Origin: Gyromitra esculenta
Lineage: Eukaryota > Ascomycota > Pezizomycetes > Pezizales > Discinaceae
Assembly (NCBI GenBank): GCA_038503075.1
Contig: JBCAML010000003.1
Coordinates: forward strand, 2,790,001 to 2,854,000
Length of the DNA stretch: 64,000 nucleotides
Direction of reading: 5' to 3'
The notes under the pieces: model-generated
Seen by the model: the letters and a program-made list of their open reading frames with translations, nothing else
Database searches by the model: none
Told to the model about the DNA's origin: nothing
Position numbers and translations under genes: made by a program
Shown here: positions 24,217 to 34,414 of the stretch, piece by piece
How positions within the stretch are numbered: the first letter of the stretch is position 1
Layout of the letters: each line of letters begins with the position of its first letter

Positions 24217-26551
24217 ATGTCCAATTCCAAGAGCAACAAGAAGAACAAGCCTGCCAAGGATGCAGCAGGGGAGAAGAATAGGACTACAGCGCCCCCTTCG
24301 TCGTCGGCATTGATCATTTGTCGCAACAAGTATGTTTGCGCATCTTTCTGCCAACCTCCCTCCCTCCCGCTCACCCACGAGCAACCATCTATAAAATACT
24401 AGATCTCCCTTGAAATCCCCCCTCGCTAACCATTCCACAAATCTCCACAGGCATTGGAAATACATCTCATCATTCCATGGCCCATGGCTCCAGTTACCCC
24501 CGGAGGTGCTCGAATCCCTCGCGCACTCAAACTATCACGCACCTCGCCCACGGCCCATTGATCCCGCTGTCCTCTACGATCTCGTCAAGATACGTAAGCT
24601 CGTCGACGACGCGACCAACCTCGCTGTGCGCGCCGCCTCCGGAATTGCTTCTTCGGCCATCATGAAAGACGGGGGTCTTCTCGGCGGCGGAGCAGCTGGG
24701 GTACTAGGGTTTGGAATAGCGGGCGGGGGACCTGCGCCGCGACTGAGTCGGGAGCGGAAACATCGTATGCGCGAACTGGCGACACAGAAACTGGCAAAGG
24801 CGTACAAACTGGACGAGATTGCAGCATCGGTGGCAACGATGCAATCTGCGAGCTCGTTAGAGGAGGTGGCAAATCTAGTTCTTCAGAGAAACCCCGACGA
24901 TCCGGATGCGAAGTATGTGCATTTCTTCCATGAGAAGATTCCTAGTCGCATGCTCGCGAAATGCACCAGCTTGAAGCCGCTTGACGATGTTATCGCGGAA
25001 AAGCCGAATGAGGGTGCGCCTCTGAGAACCAGGGCTGTCACGAAGGGTTTTAAGGAGGACTATGTCAGCGCCGCGGCAGATTTGACAACTGCGTTGAGTA
25101 TCTGTAGGACGAGGCATGGCCATGATACCAGTTCGATGGTAGTCGGTGGGAGGACTGGCAGCAATGGATCTTCGAGGCACGGGGAGAGCAATAGGACCGA
25201 GGAAGAGGACCAACCAAGTAGCCTAGAGGCGCAATTACTGTTCCACAGGGCTTCAGCATATTTGACTATTGCCACTGGGCACATTGAGGCGACATTGGCC
25301 CCAAAGATCTCCGCCGCCGCCGCTGCGGCAGTTGCTTCAGATGCAAGCGCACAGGCTGCGGAAACAGAAGCCAATGCGAAGAGAGAAGTTGCTAGGAAGA
25401 TCGTCAGGACAAATGCTAAGCGGGCACTGAGAGACTTTATCAAATTCTTATCTAATTTCGATTACACCCCTGGTCTGCCGGCCGAGACCACTGAAGATTT
25501 CTTAAGGAAAGTGAACGAAGAGTTGAATAAACCAAGCAATGGTCGTGGGATGAATGGCAATGATTCAAATAACGTAGAAAAAGATGCGAAGAAGCTCTTG
25601 GAGATTTTCTACCGCCAAAGCAATAACCACGATGGAGACGAAAACAAAAGTACCAGTAGCACTCCGAATGGAAATAGTACCAACGGAAGGCCTGGAAATG
25701 GTCTTCCTTCACCGCCTGTATACCCGGTAGCTACACTCTTCACAGCACCTCCAGCTTCTCTCCCACCATATCCATGCACCGCGCTCTCTACAGCTTCCAG
25801 TAGCACCACCTCCACCCCCTCTTCTTCTACCTCCTCCGCCGTGGCCGCCGCAGCCGCCGCATTCCTCGCTGAGTCTAATGAAGCAATTACCTACCACCCA
25901 CTTCTCACCGATGCCCTCCACAGCGTCCTCCTCTGCCACGTCCTCATCCAGACCCCCCAGAAAGAGCTCCTCCGCCATGCCTACATGGTTGCGCGTCTCG
26001 CCCGCGTTTGCGATGGGTACCCAATCTTCCTCGCAGCGCGCTCCCCCGCGCGTGCAGACTGGATCGAGATGCTCCGCAAGACCAACAACCATGTGGGCCT
26101 TGGGTCCGCTTGGGAGGGACTCTGTTCGCCAGCACCTCTCCCGAATCCCACCTCCCCTCCATCTCCTGCATTCCCATCCAGTGAGCAGAAGCTCCTCACC
26201 TCCTCTGCCTCCTCCTCTTCATCCGCACTTGTACTCTCCAAGAGCGACGAAACCAAAAGACTTCAGCTCCAACAGCAGCAACAGCAGCTCAATGCGCCAA
26301 AGCGGTGGGCGCAAGAGGACGGTGGAAAAGAGTACCCCATTTCCACAGAGCGCGCCAGCATGATCGCCAAATGGGTCAAAGATGCCGCAAAGCGCGAGAA
26401 GGCGCGACGAGACGATCCCTCGTCTTTCCCCGAGCCCGCAACTACTAGCACACCTAGACGCAAAAAGTCCGGTCCGAAGATTCCCGCAGCGAAAGGGCCA
26501 GGTGTGCCAATCGCGCTACCGGTCGTCGCGGTTGGATGTGCGGAGGTTTGA
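24217..26551 (+). CDS. Conserved filamentous-fungal protein, helical, function unknown
   Basis: Exons 24217-24329 and 24451-26551 give 737 residues. The splice joins SALIICRNK to HWKYISSFHGPWLQLPPE, a block I associate with a widely conserved but uncharacterised Pezizomycotina protein. Further conserved-looking stretches are RPRPIDPAVLYDLVKIRKLV, SRERKHRMRELATQKLAKAY, DEIAASVATMQSASSLEEVA and YVHFFHEKIPSRMLA. The middle contains paired helices (AAADLTTALSICR, EAQLLFHRASAYLTIATGHIE) that look TPR-like. Low-complexity Ser/Thr/Ala and a Gln run follow. The C-terminus is basic (TPRRKKSGPKIP). No signal peptide or membrane segment is clear. No function is assigned. Confidence 0.85.
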
Positions 26552-27255
26552 GCTGGGACCTTGCTTCTGCAATAGTACTGTACGAATAGTTGGCTTTTTT
26601 TTTTACATATTTTATTCTTCATCATCCAGTTACTTTCACTGTTCAGGCTATTGTTTATGACAAGGTATCCTGGAAAGTGAATATTTGGGTAGGGGATTAC
26701 GGCTTTCTAGAACAGAAGAGAGTATGGATGAAAAAGAGACATAGCCCAATGGTAGAAATATTCAATACAAATCTCTATGGGACTTACATCCTTACTAGGG
26801 AGTTATTACGAGTATGCTCGAGTGAGAATTTGTGAAGTAAATTTCTATGTGTGACATGATATCAACTACCCCAGCGCATGTCAGTGCATTCAGCCTTACG
26901 GGGACTTCCTGTTTAGAATTTTTAATTTTGGTACTGATGTACTTTTGTTTGGTAACTGCGCTTACTACAATTAGAGACCGTTTCACTCGGTTCCTCAACT
27001 AGTAACCCGAGTGATCGAGAAACACTCCAATAAACCCAACTCCAATATATTCCCATAGTATATAGCAACCAAAAGAACTTTCTTTAACCAACAACAAAAC
27101 TATCCCGGTCAATGAGGAAGATATAATTGTTCTACACCTTCTCCAAACTCACGACCAAGACCTAATCCAGTTCACCCCCGCGACACCACAAGTGCCCCCC
27201 CACCCAAACCACCCGACCGCCTCTCTAGACACTATCACGCTCCTTGCATAAAAAC

Positions 27256-27417
27256 ATGAGTTGGGCCGAAGACATGCCAGGAGGTTCATGGCGGTCATGG
27301 GGCTACAGCGGGTTCGAACGTGATATCGAGGTATCTCCATACCCATGGCGAGGGTGGGCTCTAGTCGCAAAAGTCATGGCGCTGCTAGGAAAAGAGGCAC
27401 TTGAGCAGAATCTATAA
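27256..27417 (+). CDS. Possible small protein, 53 residues, unknown
   Basis: An ATG-to-stop frame beginning MSWAEDMPGGSWRSW and ending in a helical, amphipathic stretch (WALVAKVMALLGKEALEQNL). Five of its 53 residues are Trp, including two WR pairs and the YPWRGW motif. It stands alone in a spacer. I do not recognise a family, and no intron or leader evidence supports it. It could equally be the first exon of something decayed, or chance. Confidence 0.25.
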   Translation: MSWAEDMPGGSWRSWGYSGFERDIEVSPYPWRGWALVAKVMALLGKEALEQNL

Positions 27418-27559
27418 TACTGTCAGTGGTTCTGTTCTAGCTTAATTTTTTTTTTTTGGAGGGGGGTATAGCTAACTTTTCGCAGATATTAGAGCAGGCA
27501 CCAGTCTTACGTTAGACAGATCAATAAAATTTCTGTGACTCGACCAAACCCATGATGAC

Positions 27560-27607
27560 CACGTGTGACAAAAAAACTGTAAGACTTTAACAAACATGTG
27601 TCACGTG
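27560..27607. promoter_or_regulatory. Pair of CACGTG (E-box/CBF1-type) sites
   Basis: CACGTG occurs at 27560-27565 and 27602-27607, centres 42 bp apart, with the flanks forming a rough inverted repeat (CACGTGTGACA and TGTGTCACGTG). CACGTG is the classic bHLH target. There is no gene start immediately beside it, so a role is uncertain. Confidence 0.3.
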
Positions 27608-28228
27608 TTGGGTGACTACATGCATTCGTTTTATTATAATCTAAGACTTGAGAGGTTTCGGCTGGGAACCTCTTAGATTTTTAGAAATATGATGGATGTC
27701 TCAAATGAGATGACGATGAATTGTGAAGTGGGACTCATTGTTGATTAGAGTGCTTGATTAGTCAAATACGGTGATGGGTTTTTACGATGTGTGTATAAGG
27801 TCGTCCTGTCAGCTCCTCTGAGCCGAACATAAGACATCACTCGGTCTCTGTTTGGATATCTACTGGGATAATAGTCTATGATAAAAAAGGTTAATAGATA
27901 TCTGTATGGCTGGGTTTAAAACCGGCAGGGTGAATTTTGTGTAGTTTAATCCTAAATCAAGCCTCTATTAGCTCAAAGTTATTTGGTTATTGAATCGTTC
28001 ATAAATGGCAACACGTACTTGAATATATGGGGGGCTGCGAGCTTGAAGGCTGTTAGGCAGATAAGTCAGTCCAAGTTAGGAATTAATATGTCCACTCTAA
28101 ACGTTAAAACTTCGAAGCTAAGATCTAGAAGATACCGTTCTTTATCCATCATGACTATTAGCTACTGTCGGGTATGTATATCAGGAGCCGTCCTCAGTAA
28201 CATCAGTAAATCAACATAATTACAAAAC

Positions 28229-29303
28229 CTAATTCTTATCATCCTTCCCGTCAGGGAATATTAACCAAGGGCCCAGCATGAACTCATCAGTATGGTACAA
28301 AAACTTCTTTCCAGCCGTATCCTGCACTCTCTTCAGACTTTGACTCAATTCTACTCGATTAATCCCAAACTTCACTAGAGTCGCATTCATCCCCGAGTCC
28401 TCTCCAACAACGACCCCAACAGTAGTAGGCCCCAGTATAAGCGGAGGTAGGTCATTCGTCGAGTCACCGAAAAACAATACCCTTCCTGTCCCGTCTCCCG
28501 TCTCATTCGCATACCTCTGCATCAGCTCAACTTTGTCCAAGCCAGTATGCAGCCTCGTTGGGAAATCCAATTTATTCGCCCTCACCACGCCGTCCGGCAA
28601 TATCTCAGCGCAGTAGATCGCAATAGTTTCCGCCAAATCTTGTTTAAGCCACTTCCTCTCCTCCCTCGTTGCTACCGCGCGACGCTGCTTCAGATTTTCA
28701 CGAAGCACCAATCGAATCCAGCGGACACTCCAATTAAGGGATGCGATACGGGGCGTAATATCATAATCCCGAGCAGTCGCAACAAAGTCCCAAAACCCAT
28801 CACGGACCGTAACATTCGCAGCAGCTTCCTGCAGGATGGAAAACTTAACATGATCGAAGATGCCAGAATCCGCGACACGGTCAAAGGAGTCAGATTCGAC
28901 TTTATGGAGAGCGGGGGAAGAGCGGTACGCGATCTCGGCGGATATATTGTTGCGAGGACCAAAGGCGGCGCTAAAGTTGGAGTATTCGGTGTTGTAGGCG
29001 TTGTCAAAGTAGCTGGTTGATCGTCAATCAGTGCCACTTCTTTTTTTTGCTTTCTTTCTTCCTTTCTCCTCTCTATCTCTCGTTCAATTCGGGGGCGCTG
29101 GGTGCTAACCTCCATGGCGGATACTGTGAAGTTTCCTCAGCAGTCATTGATTGGTACGCAGCGAGCGCAAGGTTCTCGAACGCTTCGCTCGTGGCAATTG
29201 TCCCGTCAAAGTCAATCCAGATAGCAGTTTCCTGCTCTCTCCTGCGCGAAAGCGCCGGTCCTACAAGCAGAGTGCTTGCAACGAGAAGGTAGACGAGCTT
29301 CAT
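28229..29303 (-). CDS. Secreted HAD-superfamily phosphatase-like protein
   Basis: Exons 29110-29303 and 28229-29012 give 325 residues from the ATG at 29301-29303 (MKLVYLLVASTLLVGPALS), which is a good signal peptide. A possible in-frame start lies seven codons upstream. HAD motif I is IWIDFDGTIATSE near residue 31, with the nucleophile Asp and the second Asp both present. The acidic motif III/IV is VLFFGDSTNDLPPL. Between them lies a cap-like helical region with PRIASLNWSVRWIR, which may hold motif II (Ser). This matches phosphoserine-phosphatase-like HAD enzymes in layout, but secretion is unusual. The substrate is unknown. Confidence 0.8.
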
Positions 29304-30874
29304 GCTCGAAAGACTAACGAGCATCTTGATCAGAGGTTTGGCTTAAGAAGTAGGATATCTCTCAAGTTTCTGATAACTTGGGGAAGAAAGAAAAAAGTAT
29401 TTTCTTGAGGTCCCGTAGCTCTGTTCGTTTATTTATGCCTGTTTCTTGGACTGATTAGCATTCGAGCACACGACATGAAAAAAAAACGAATTGAGCAAAG
29501 AGCAGTCACCGTCACATTGTCGCTTCTTCCCGCACTTGGCAAGCCACTTTGGAATGGGAATCTCAGTTGCTCAAATACCGTTAGAGTGATAATAAATAGG
29601 ACGGCCAGGTGCCCATCTGTGATAAATTACAAACGCATTGTTTGGAGGCTGTTTTATACTCTGAATTAAATCAAGGATATGAATTATTAGCTTGTAATTT
29701 GCCGGGTGTAGCTATAAGTGTGTTTAATTAGCTTTCCTGCAGTAATGCAAAATTCAAGTTTCCTACGGTCTCCACGGATCTCCACGTTAACGATGATGTT
29801 TAGCAGAGCCACAAACACAGAGACCAGGGTTGGATTACCAAAGCCTTCTGCCCTAGGAAGATTTAGGACGACATATCATATCGTACCAGTATCTGCGGAC
29901 ACGGGAGGTGCCAAGATACTTTAATCCCGGAATCACGGAAGTGGTACGACAATTGAATGGACACGGTGCTCAGACAGGCAATCCAACAGATATGCTTACC
30001 TGAGACAGCTGGGGCATTCGGACAAATTCGCGATCTCTCCTCTGCAGCACTGGAATCCCCCCACCCCTTGGCTGGCCGAGCCCGGGTAACGTTCCTCGGA
30101 CGAGAGACGAAACGGCCGTTGGGGCCATGTTGAGAGGGAATTTAAGTATCCAGTCAGGCCCCAGCCCACCACACGCGACCTCTGCCAAACCGCCCAGGAG
30201 CCAATCACAGCTCGAATCCGAGGGCGTGCTCTCCAGGGCAGGGTAGACGTCCAGAAGAAACTCTCGATCGCAGCCTATCACTTTCCCCACGGGCACGCGA
30301 CACTCGCCTCACCCCTTTCAATTGTTCGATCTGCGTGGAACGTTTGGCATTTTTCGCAATGTCTAGTGTTCGTGCTATGGCATAAGGGGATAGTGGTGGT
30401 CGTGGAGCTGTTAAGCTGTTGTAGTTGTATACCGTTATATATTTCTACCACCTTGTGGGAAAAACAGAGATATCTAATTGGGCGTTTCACCTCGCCTTAC
30501 TTTATAGATTCCGCCCCTAGATGCCGTGTGTTTTGGCGCGATTGAGTCCCCCGAGTTAAGATATCGCCACGGTTTTCCCCGCGATTTTGGTGCGCGGGAT
30601 TTCGGCCAGCGGTGGAGGGTGCGTGCTTCTCGTGCCTGTTTGGCTGAAAAGCTTGTATATGTGGATGGAGTAGAAACTGTGGATGATATTAATAAACCCC
30701 CTCGTATCTCCCTGAGGTGGTTTTTTCTTTTCTTTTCTGCCTTACTCTCCGTGTCGACCACTTCTCGCTGTGTACTTTGGCTACTTCCCTCGACGAGTTT
30801 CTGCTATTACCTACTCTGCTACCGCTATTAAAGTATTACTACTATTTAATTCTTGGCTATTGGCAATCTTTCTC
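29304..30874. other. Divergent promoter region (HAD protein and bHLH factor)
   Basis: About 1.6 kb. Open frames on both strands are short, Arg/Pro-rich and without motifs. TTTTCTTTTCTTTTC near 30721-30736 lies in the probable bHLH leader. Nothing else seen. Confidence 0.55.
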
Positions 30875-32262
30875 ATGATGCCTCGCCCAAATCTCCCTCC
30901 AACTCCCCAGTCGTCGGTTGATCTTTTCCCAAAACCTCCCCCGAGTCTATCTTCTCTCGAACTTGCCTTCAAGCTGCCCCCCCCTGCCTTGGGATCAATA
31001 GCAGCATCGACTTCTACACCTCCTCCAAAGCCTTCATATGACATCTCCTCGCCTCCATCATCGAATTCATCATCGTCAAATTACCCAGTAATTTCACCAA
31101 CTTCTCAGTCAGATGCTGCCAAAAAGGCACCCAATGAAGCAGCTTCACAGCAAGCAAAAAAGCGTCGTCGTTCTACACTAGAAACTCTCAAATCCCAAAA
31201 CTCACCGACTCAGAAACCTACCGCATCAACAGAAGCAATAACTCTTCCACCTCCCCCGACCAGGAACCGAAAGATAATACAAATGAAGCCGCGTCAACCC
31301 TCAGCACCTTCTACTAGTTCAAACCCACAGCAACCATCATCTGCCCCAGAGCCAAAAGCAAAGTCAAAAAAGACTGCAGGATCAAAGTCAGATAAGACCA
31401 CAGAAGATGGTAAGCCATCAGCAGTGGGAAGGAAGATTGCGAGGAAGACGGCCCATAGCTTGATTGAGCGACGGAGAAGGTTCAAGATGAATGAAGAGTT
31501 TGGGGTTTTAAAAGGGATGATACCGGCTTGTGCAGGTGTTGAGATGCATAAACTTGCGATTCTTCAGGTTTGTATTTCTATTAATTATTATCCCCTCCCC
31601 ATAAATAAAATAGTATATGCAAAGCAACGAAAACAAAAACGAAAGATACAAATTTTTTTAATAGATGCTAACTACTGCATATTCAGGCAAGCATCGAGTA
31701 CCTAAAATACCTTGAACAGTGCGTATCAGACCTGAAAGCTTCGGGTTCTGTAGCAACACACCAAAACAAAGTTCCCACGTTCCCGCCCGGAGGATACGGC
31801 GAGGACGACGACGAAGAAGAGGATGAGGAAAACGACGAAGAAATGGTAGACATCGAATCAGCACCCCAGGAACAGCCGGTCGACACCCTACCAAGCAGTG
31901 AAGAAAGCAGCACAAAGACTACCCAAACGGAAGAGTTGACACCAACGCACTCTACTTTCCATACTCCCTCTGGACTCACATCGCCATATTCTCATTCCAC
32001 ACGGTCACAGTACTCTCCAGCGCACTCACAGTGTTCTCCCACGTACTTTACACCGCAAGCGCTATCTACGACAACATCGCCGAACCTGTATCCACAGCAA
32101 TATCCTTCTTCGGAACATGGACACGATCAGGTGGATACAGAGGCAACGCACGCGCTATTATTGTTGGCCGATGGAAGTAGAAGGAGCAGTGAGACGGCCC
32201 GCGACACAGGTCCGGAGAAGAAAGGGAGGGGGATGAGTGTTAAGGATTTACTTAGTTCGTGA
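30875..32262 (+). CDS. bHLH transcription factor (Esc1/DevR-like)
   Basis: Exons 30875-31567 and 31687-32262 give 422 residues; the next codon is also ATG, so the start may shift by one. The N-terminal half is Pro/Ser-rich with a KKRRR signal. The bHLH domain spans the splice: basic region RKTAHSLIERRRRFKMNEEF, helix 1 with GVLKGMIPACAG, then EMHKLAILQ joined to ASIEYLKYLEQCVSDLKA. The His, Glu and Arg residues that contact E-box DNA (H, E, R in HSLIERRRR) are present. An acidic run (DDDEEEDEENDEE) follows, then a Ser/Thr/Tyr-rich tail. The domain resembles S. pombe Esc1 and the Aspergillus DevR group, which act in development, but I cannot confirm orthology. Confidence 0.88.
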
Positions 32263-32659
32263 TGATTCAATATACTCAAAGGAAGGCGTTTTTAAACATT
32301 TTGATATTACTATTTTTTTCGAGTCGGCTGGTGGGGCTTTTCCGTTTTTAAAAAGTAACCGTTTTGCTTTTTTTTTATTTTTTTCTTGCTACTATTTTAT
32401 TTTTATTTGTTTTTACTCCTCCATTTTACCATTTCATCTAGGCTCTGGGTTTACAAGTGAGGGTTGGAGGAGGAGCATCTGTAACTTGTGCCACGAGTCG
32501 ATTCTGTTCAAGGCGGGGGGGTGGTAATCAAGTCGACTGGATTTAAATCATATTTCAGTTTCGTGAAACACTGGATGCTAAAGAGCTGTACAAAAAACAG
32601 ACTTTTGTTATTGTTGCTGATATTCTGGGTGGATTGTATGTGGTGTAGTGTGCGTGACC

Positions 32660-32819
32660 TTTTTTTGCATGATATGCACATCGCCTATCAGACTCTCTTG
32701 ACCCTCACGGGGACACGGAGCCGGGACAGACCCGGTTCGATGCCTTGTAGGGCGAGGAGGGAATCGAACGCGAACTGGAGGCTGGCGGCACGTGGATTGA
32801 TCTACCAAAGTTAGGCTCC
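32660..32819 (-). mobile_element. Possible tRNA-derived SINE
   Basis: Read on the minus strand: a GGAGCC head, an A-box-like TAACTTTGGTAGATCA (32798-32813), then about 30 nt later a B-box-like CGTTCGATTCC (32760-32770), a unique body, and a 3' run of seven A (plus-strand T at 32660-32666). This order is that of a Pol III SINE. It does not fold as a true tRNA: neither the T stem nor the anticodon stem pairs. No target-site duplication is evident. Confidence 0.35.
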
Positions 32820-33496
32820 GGCCACTCAGGAGGAAGACAGCTATAAAGTTTCGTCGAAACCCTATTATTACGTGTCAGTATCTCGGGACAAAACGGGATG
32901 CGGTTCTGGTACCCCAAACACTGTGAAACTTCCGATAACTACGCAGTCTCCGTACTTTGTGTCTCTCGAGTCGCTGTTTTGGAGACAAGCCAGAGCTGTC
33001 AATGTCAGACGGTTGGACCCACCTGGAGGGATATCGTGCGGTAGCACATCTCACTCGTCACGTCAGGCGGAATACAGAACTACCGGTCACTTCCAAAGAG
33101 CCCGGAGCATCCAAATTCCGCTGTGTGCGATATCAGTCTGCCTCAACGATCGCTGCCACTTGATGGGCTGCCAGTGGAGGGTCTATGTTACTCATCGTCA
33201 CATATTCTCACTCGGCAGCAAAAATCCTCGTTACTAATAATCCCGTTTTAGCCAAGCCTCATCCACCACAAACACTTCAGGGCACACAGCAGCCCGGCGT
33301 AGTAACGGGTGGGGGGGTGTTGGTATAATTCCTGTGCCCATAGGTTATCCATTGTGACTGCCAGTCTGGCAACCTCAGCCAAAGCAGCGAAAATGCATAA
33401 CCGCTCAGTCTTTTTTTTTCCTTTCATGTTCTAAAAGCAGCGCTGTGTGATCCTATGCAAGGCCCATGGGTGTGGGAGACGTGGACATGTAGTTTT

Positions 33497-33630
33497 ACCG
33501 GTACCCTCGTTCCAAATTTTTTTTTCCTGCAAGAAATTGTCACTTGCAGGATGATGACCGCAGAGCAAAAAAAAAAAAAAGTTGGATGCGGGTACTGATC
33601 CCTAAAATGTGGATTGGAGCAGGTACCGGT
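33497..33630. repeat. Short foldback element with ACCGGTACC ends
   Basis: ACCGGTACC at 33497-33505 is repeated inverted at 33622-33630, with similarity running inward (CTCGTTCCA against TGCTCCA). Inside is a perfect 8-bp stem, CCTGCAAG and CTTGCAGG, near 33528-33552. It could be a tiny MITE remnant. No target duplication is clear. Confidence 0.3.
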
Positions 33631-34414
33631 TGTGATATCGCAAGTACCAGAGCTTCATGTAAAAAAAAAACTTATTTTCCAGTACAAACAAAACCCCTCC
33701 CCAATTAAATCCAACAGCTTATTTATATACCACAGTTTCAAATAAGCTGTTTCCGAAACTCGAGGATCACACATCCAGAATATTTCTTTTTTTTTCGCCC
33801 CCCCCCTCCCTCTCCCAACTTTCCTGACCTTTCCAGCTCTTCGGACCCGGTTCCCAAACAAGATCTCAGTCTCTTATTCTTTCCTTCCTTCCTTTTGCAT
33901 CTCGCCAATGGCCGATCATGGTGTTTTGCAGGATGCGGGGGATCCATTTGTTGAAGCCTTCTTGACCATGGTTATCTCCCCCTCCCCCAGCGAGCGCGCA
34001 ATACCGCGCAGACAAGGTATACGGTACATTTTTGACAGCTGGGTTCAAAACCCAACTATCGATCTCTGAGGAATACATATGCCGAGTATCGAGTTCGAGT
34101 CAGCGCCAGTGGTACATGTATTTCACTGTCGAGGGCAGAAGCTAGGTCAACCCTGTCCCTTGGTATGATACGATAGTCTACATACATACATACATGTATT
34201 TCCACACTCTTATTATTCGTTCCATCCCTCCCCGTTCCCATCATCCCCCCCCCCGTCGCTCGTCCCGTCCCGCACTGTTTTTCTGCCACTTGCTTGCACG
34301 CTCCATCTGAAAACACCTACCTCGTTTCGTGGACCCAAAAGCAAAAGGAAAAGAAAGAAAAAAAAGAAAGAGAAAAAGGAAAAGCATACCAGAAAGGAAG
34401 AAATAAATAAAAAA

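Larger units (their letters stand above)
26552..28228. other. Intergenic between convergent genes
   Basis: About 1.7 kb. It holds a short Trp-rich open frame (27256-27417) and two CACGTG sites (27560 and 27602), each listed separately. AT-rich elsewhere; nothing else recognised. Confidence 0.55.
32263..34414. other. Intergenic with possible SINE and foldback element
   Basis: About 2.2 kb between tandem genes. T-rich 3' flank to about 32450, a SINE-like element at 32660-32819, an inverted-end element at 33497-33630, then a pyrimidine-rich leader from about 33780. No gene seen. Confidence 0.6.

Noticed and set aside
27305..27325. GGGTTCGAACG as a B box
   Set aside because: The flanks do not form a T stem and no A box is found at the right distance.
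32660..32819. A true tRNA gene on the minus strand
   Set aside because: Has box-like motifs, but neither the acceptor, anticodon nor T stem pairs as a tRNA.
34010..34070. tRNA T-arm-like sequence CTGGGTTCAAAACCCAAC
   Set aside because: It is only a local palindrome; no A box or cloverleaf precedes it.
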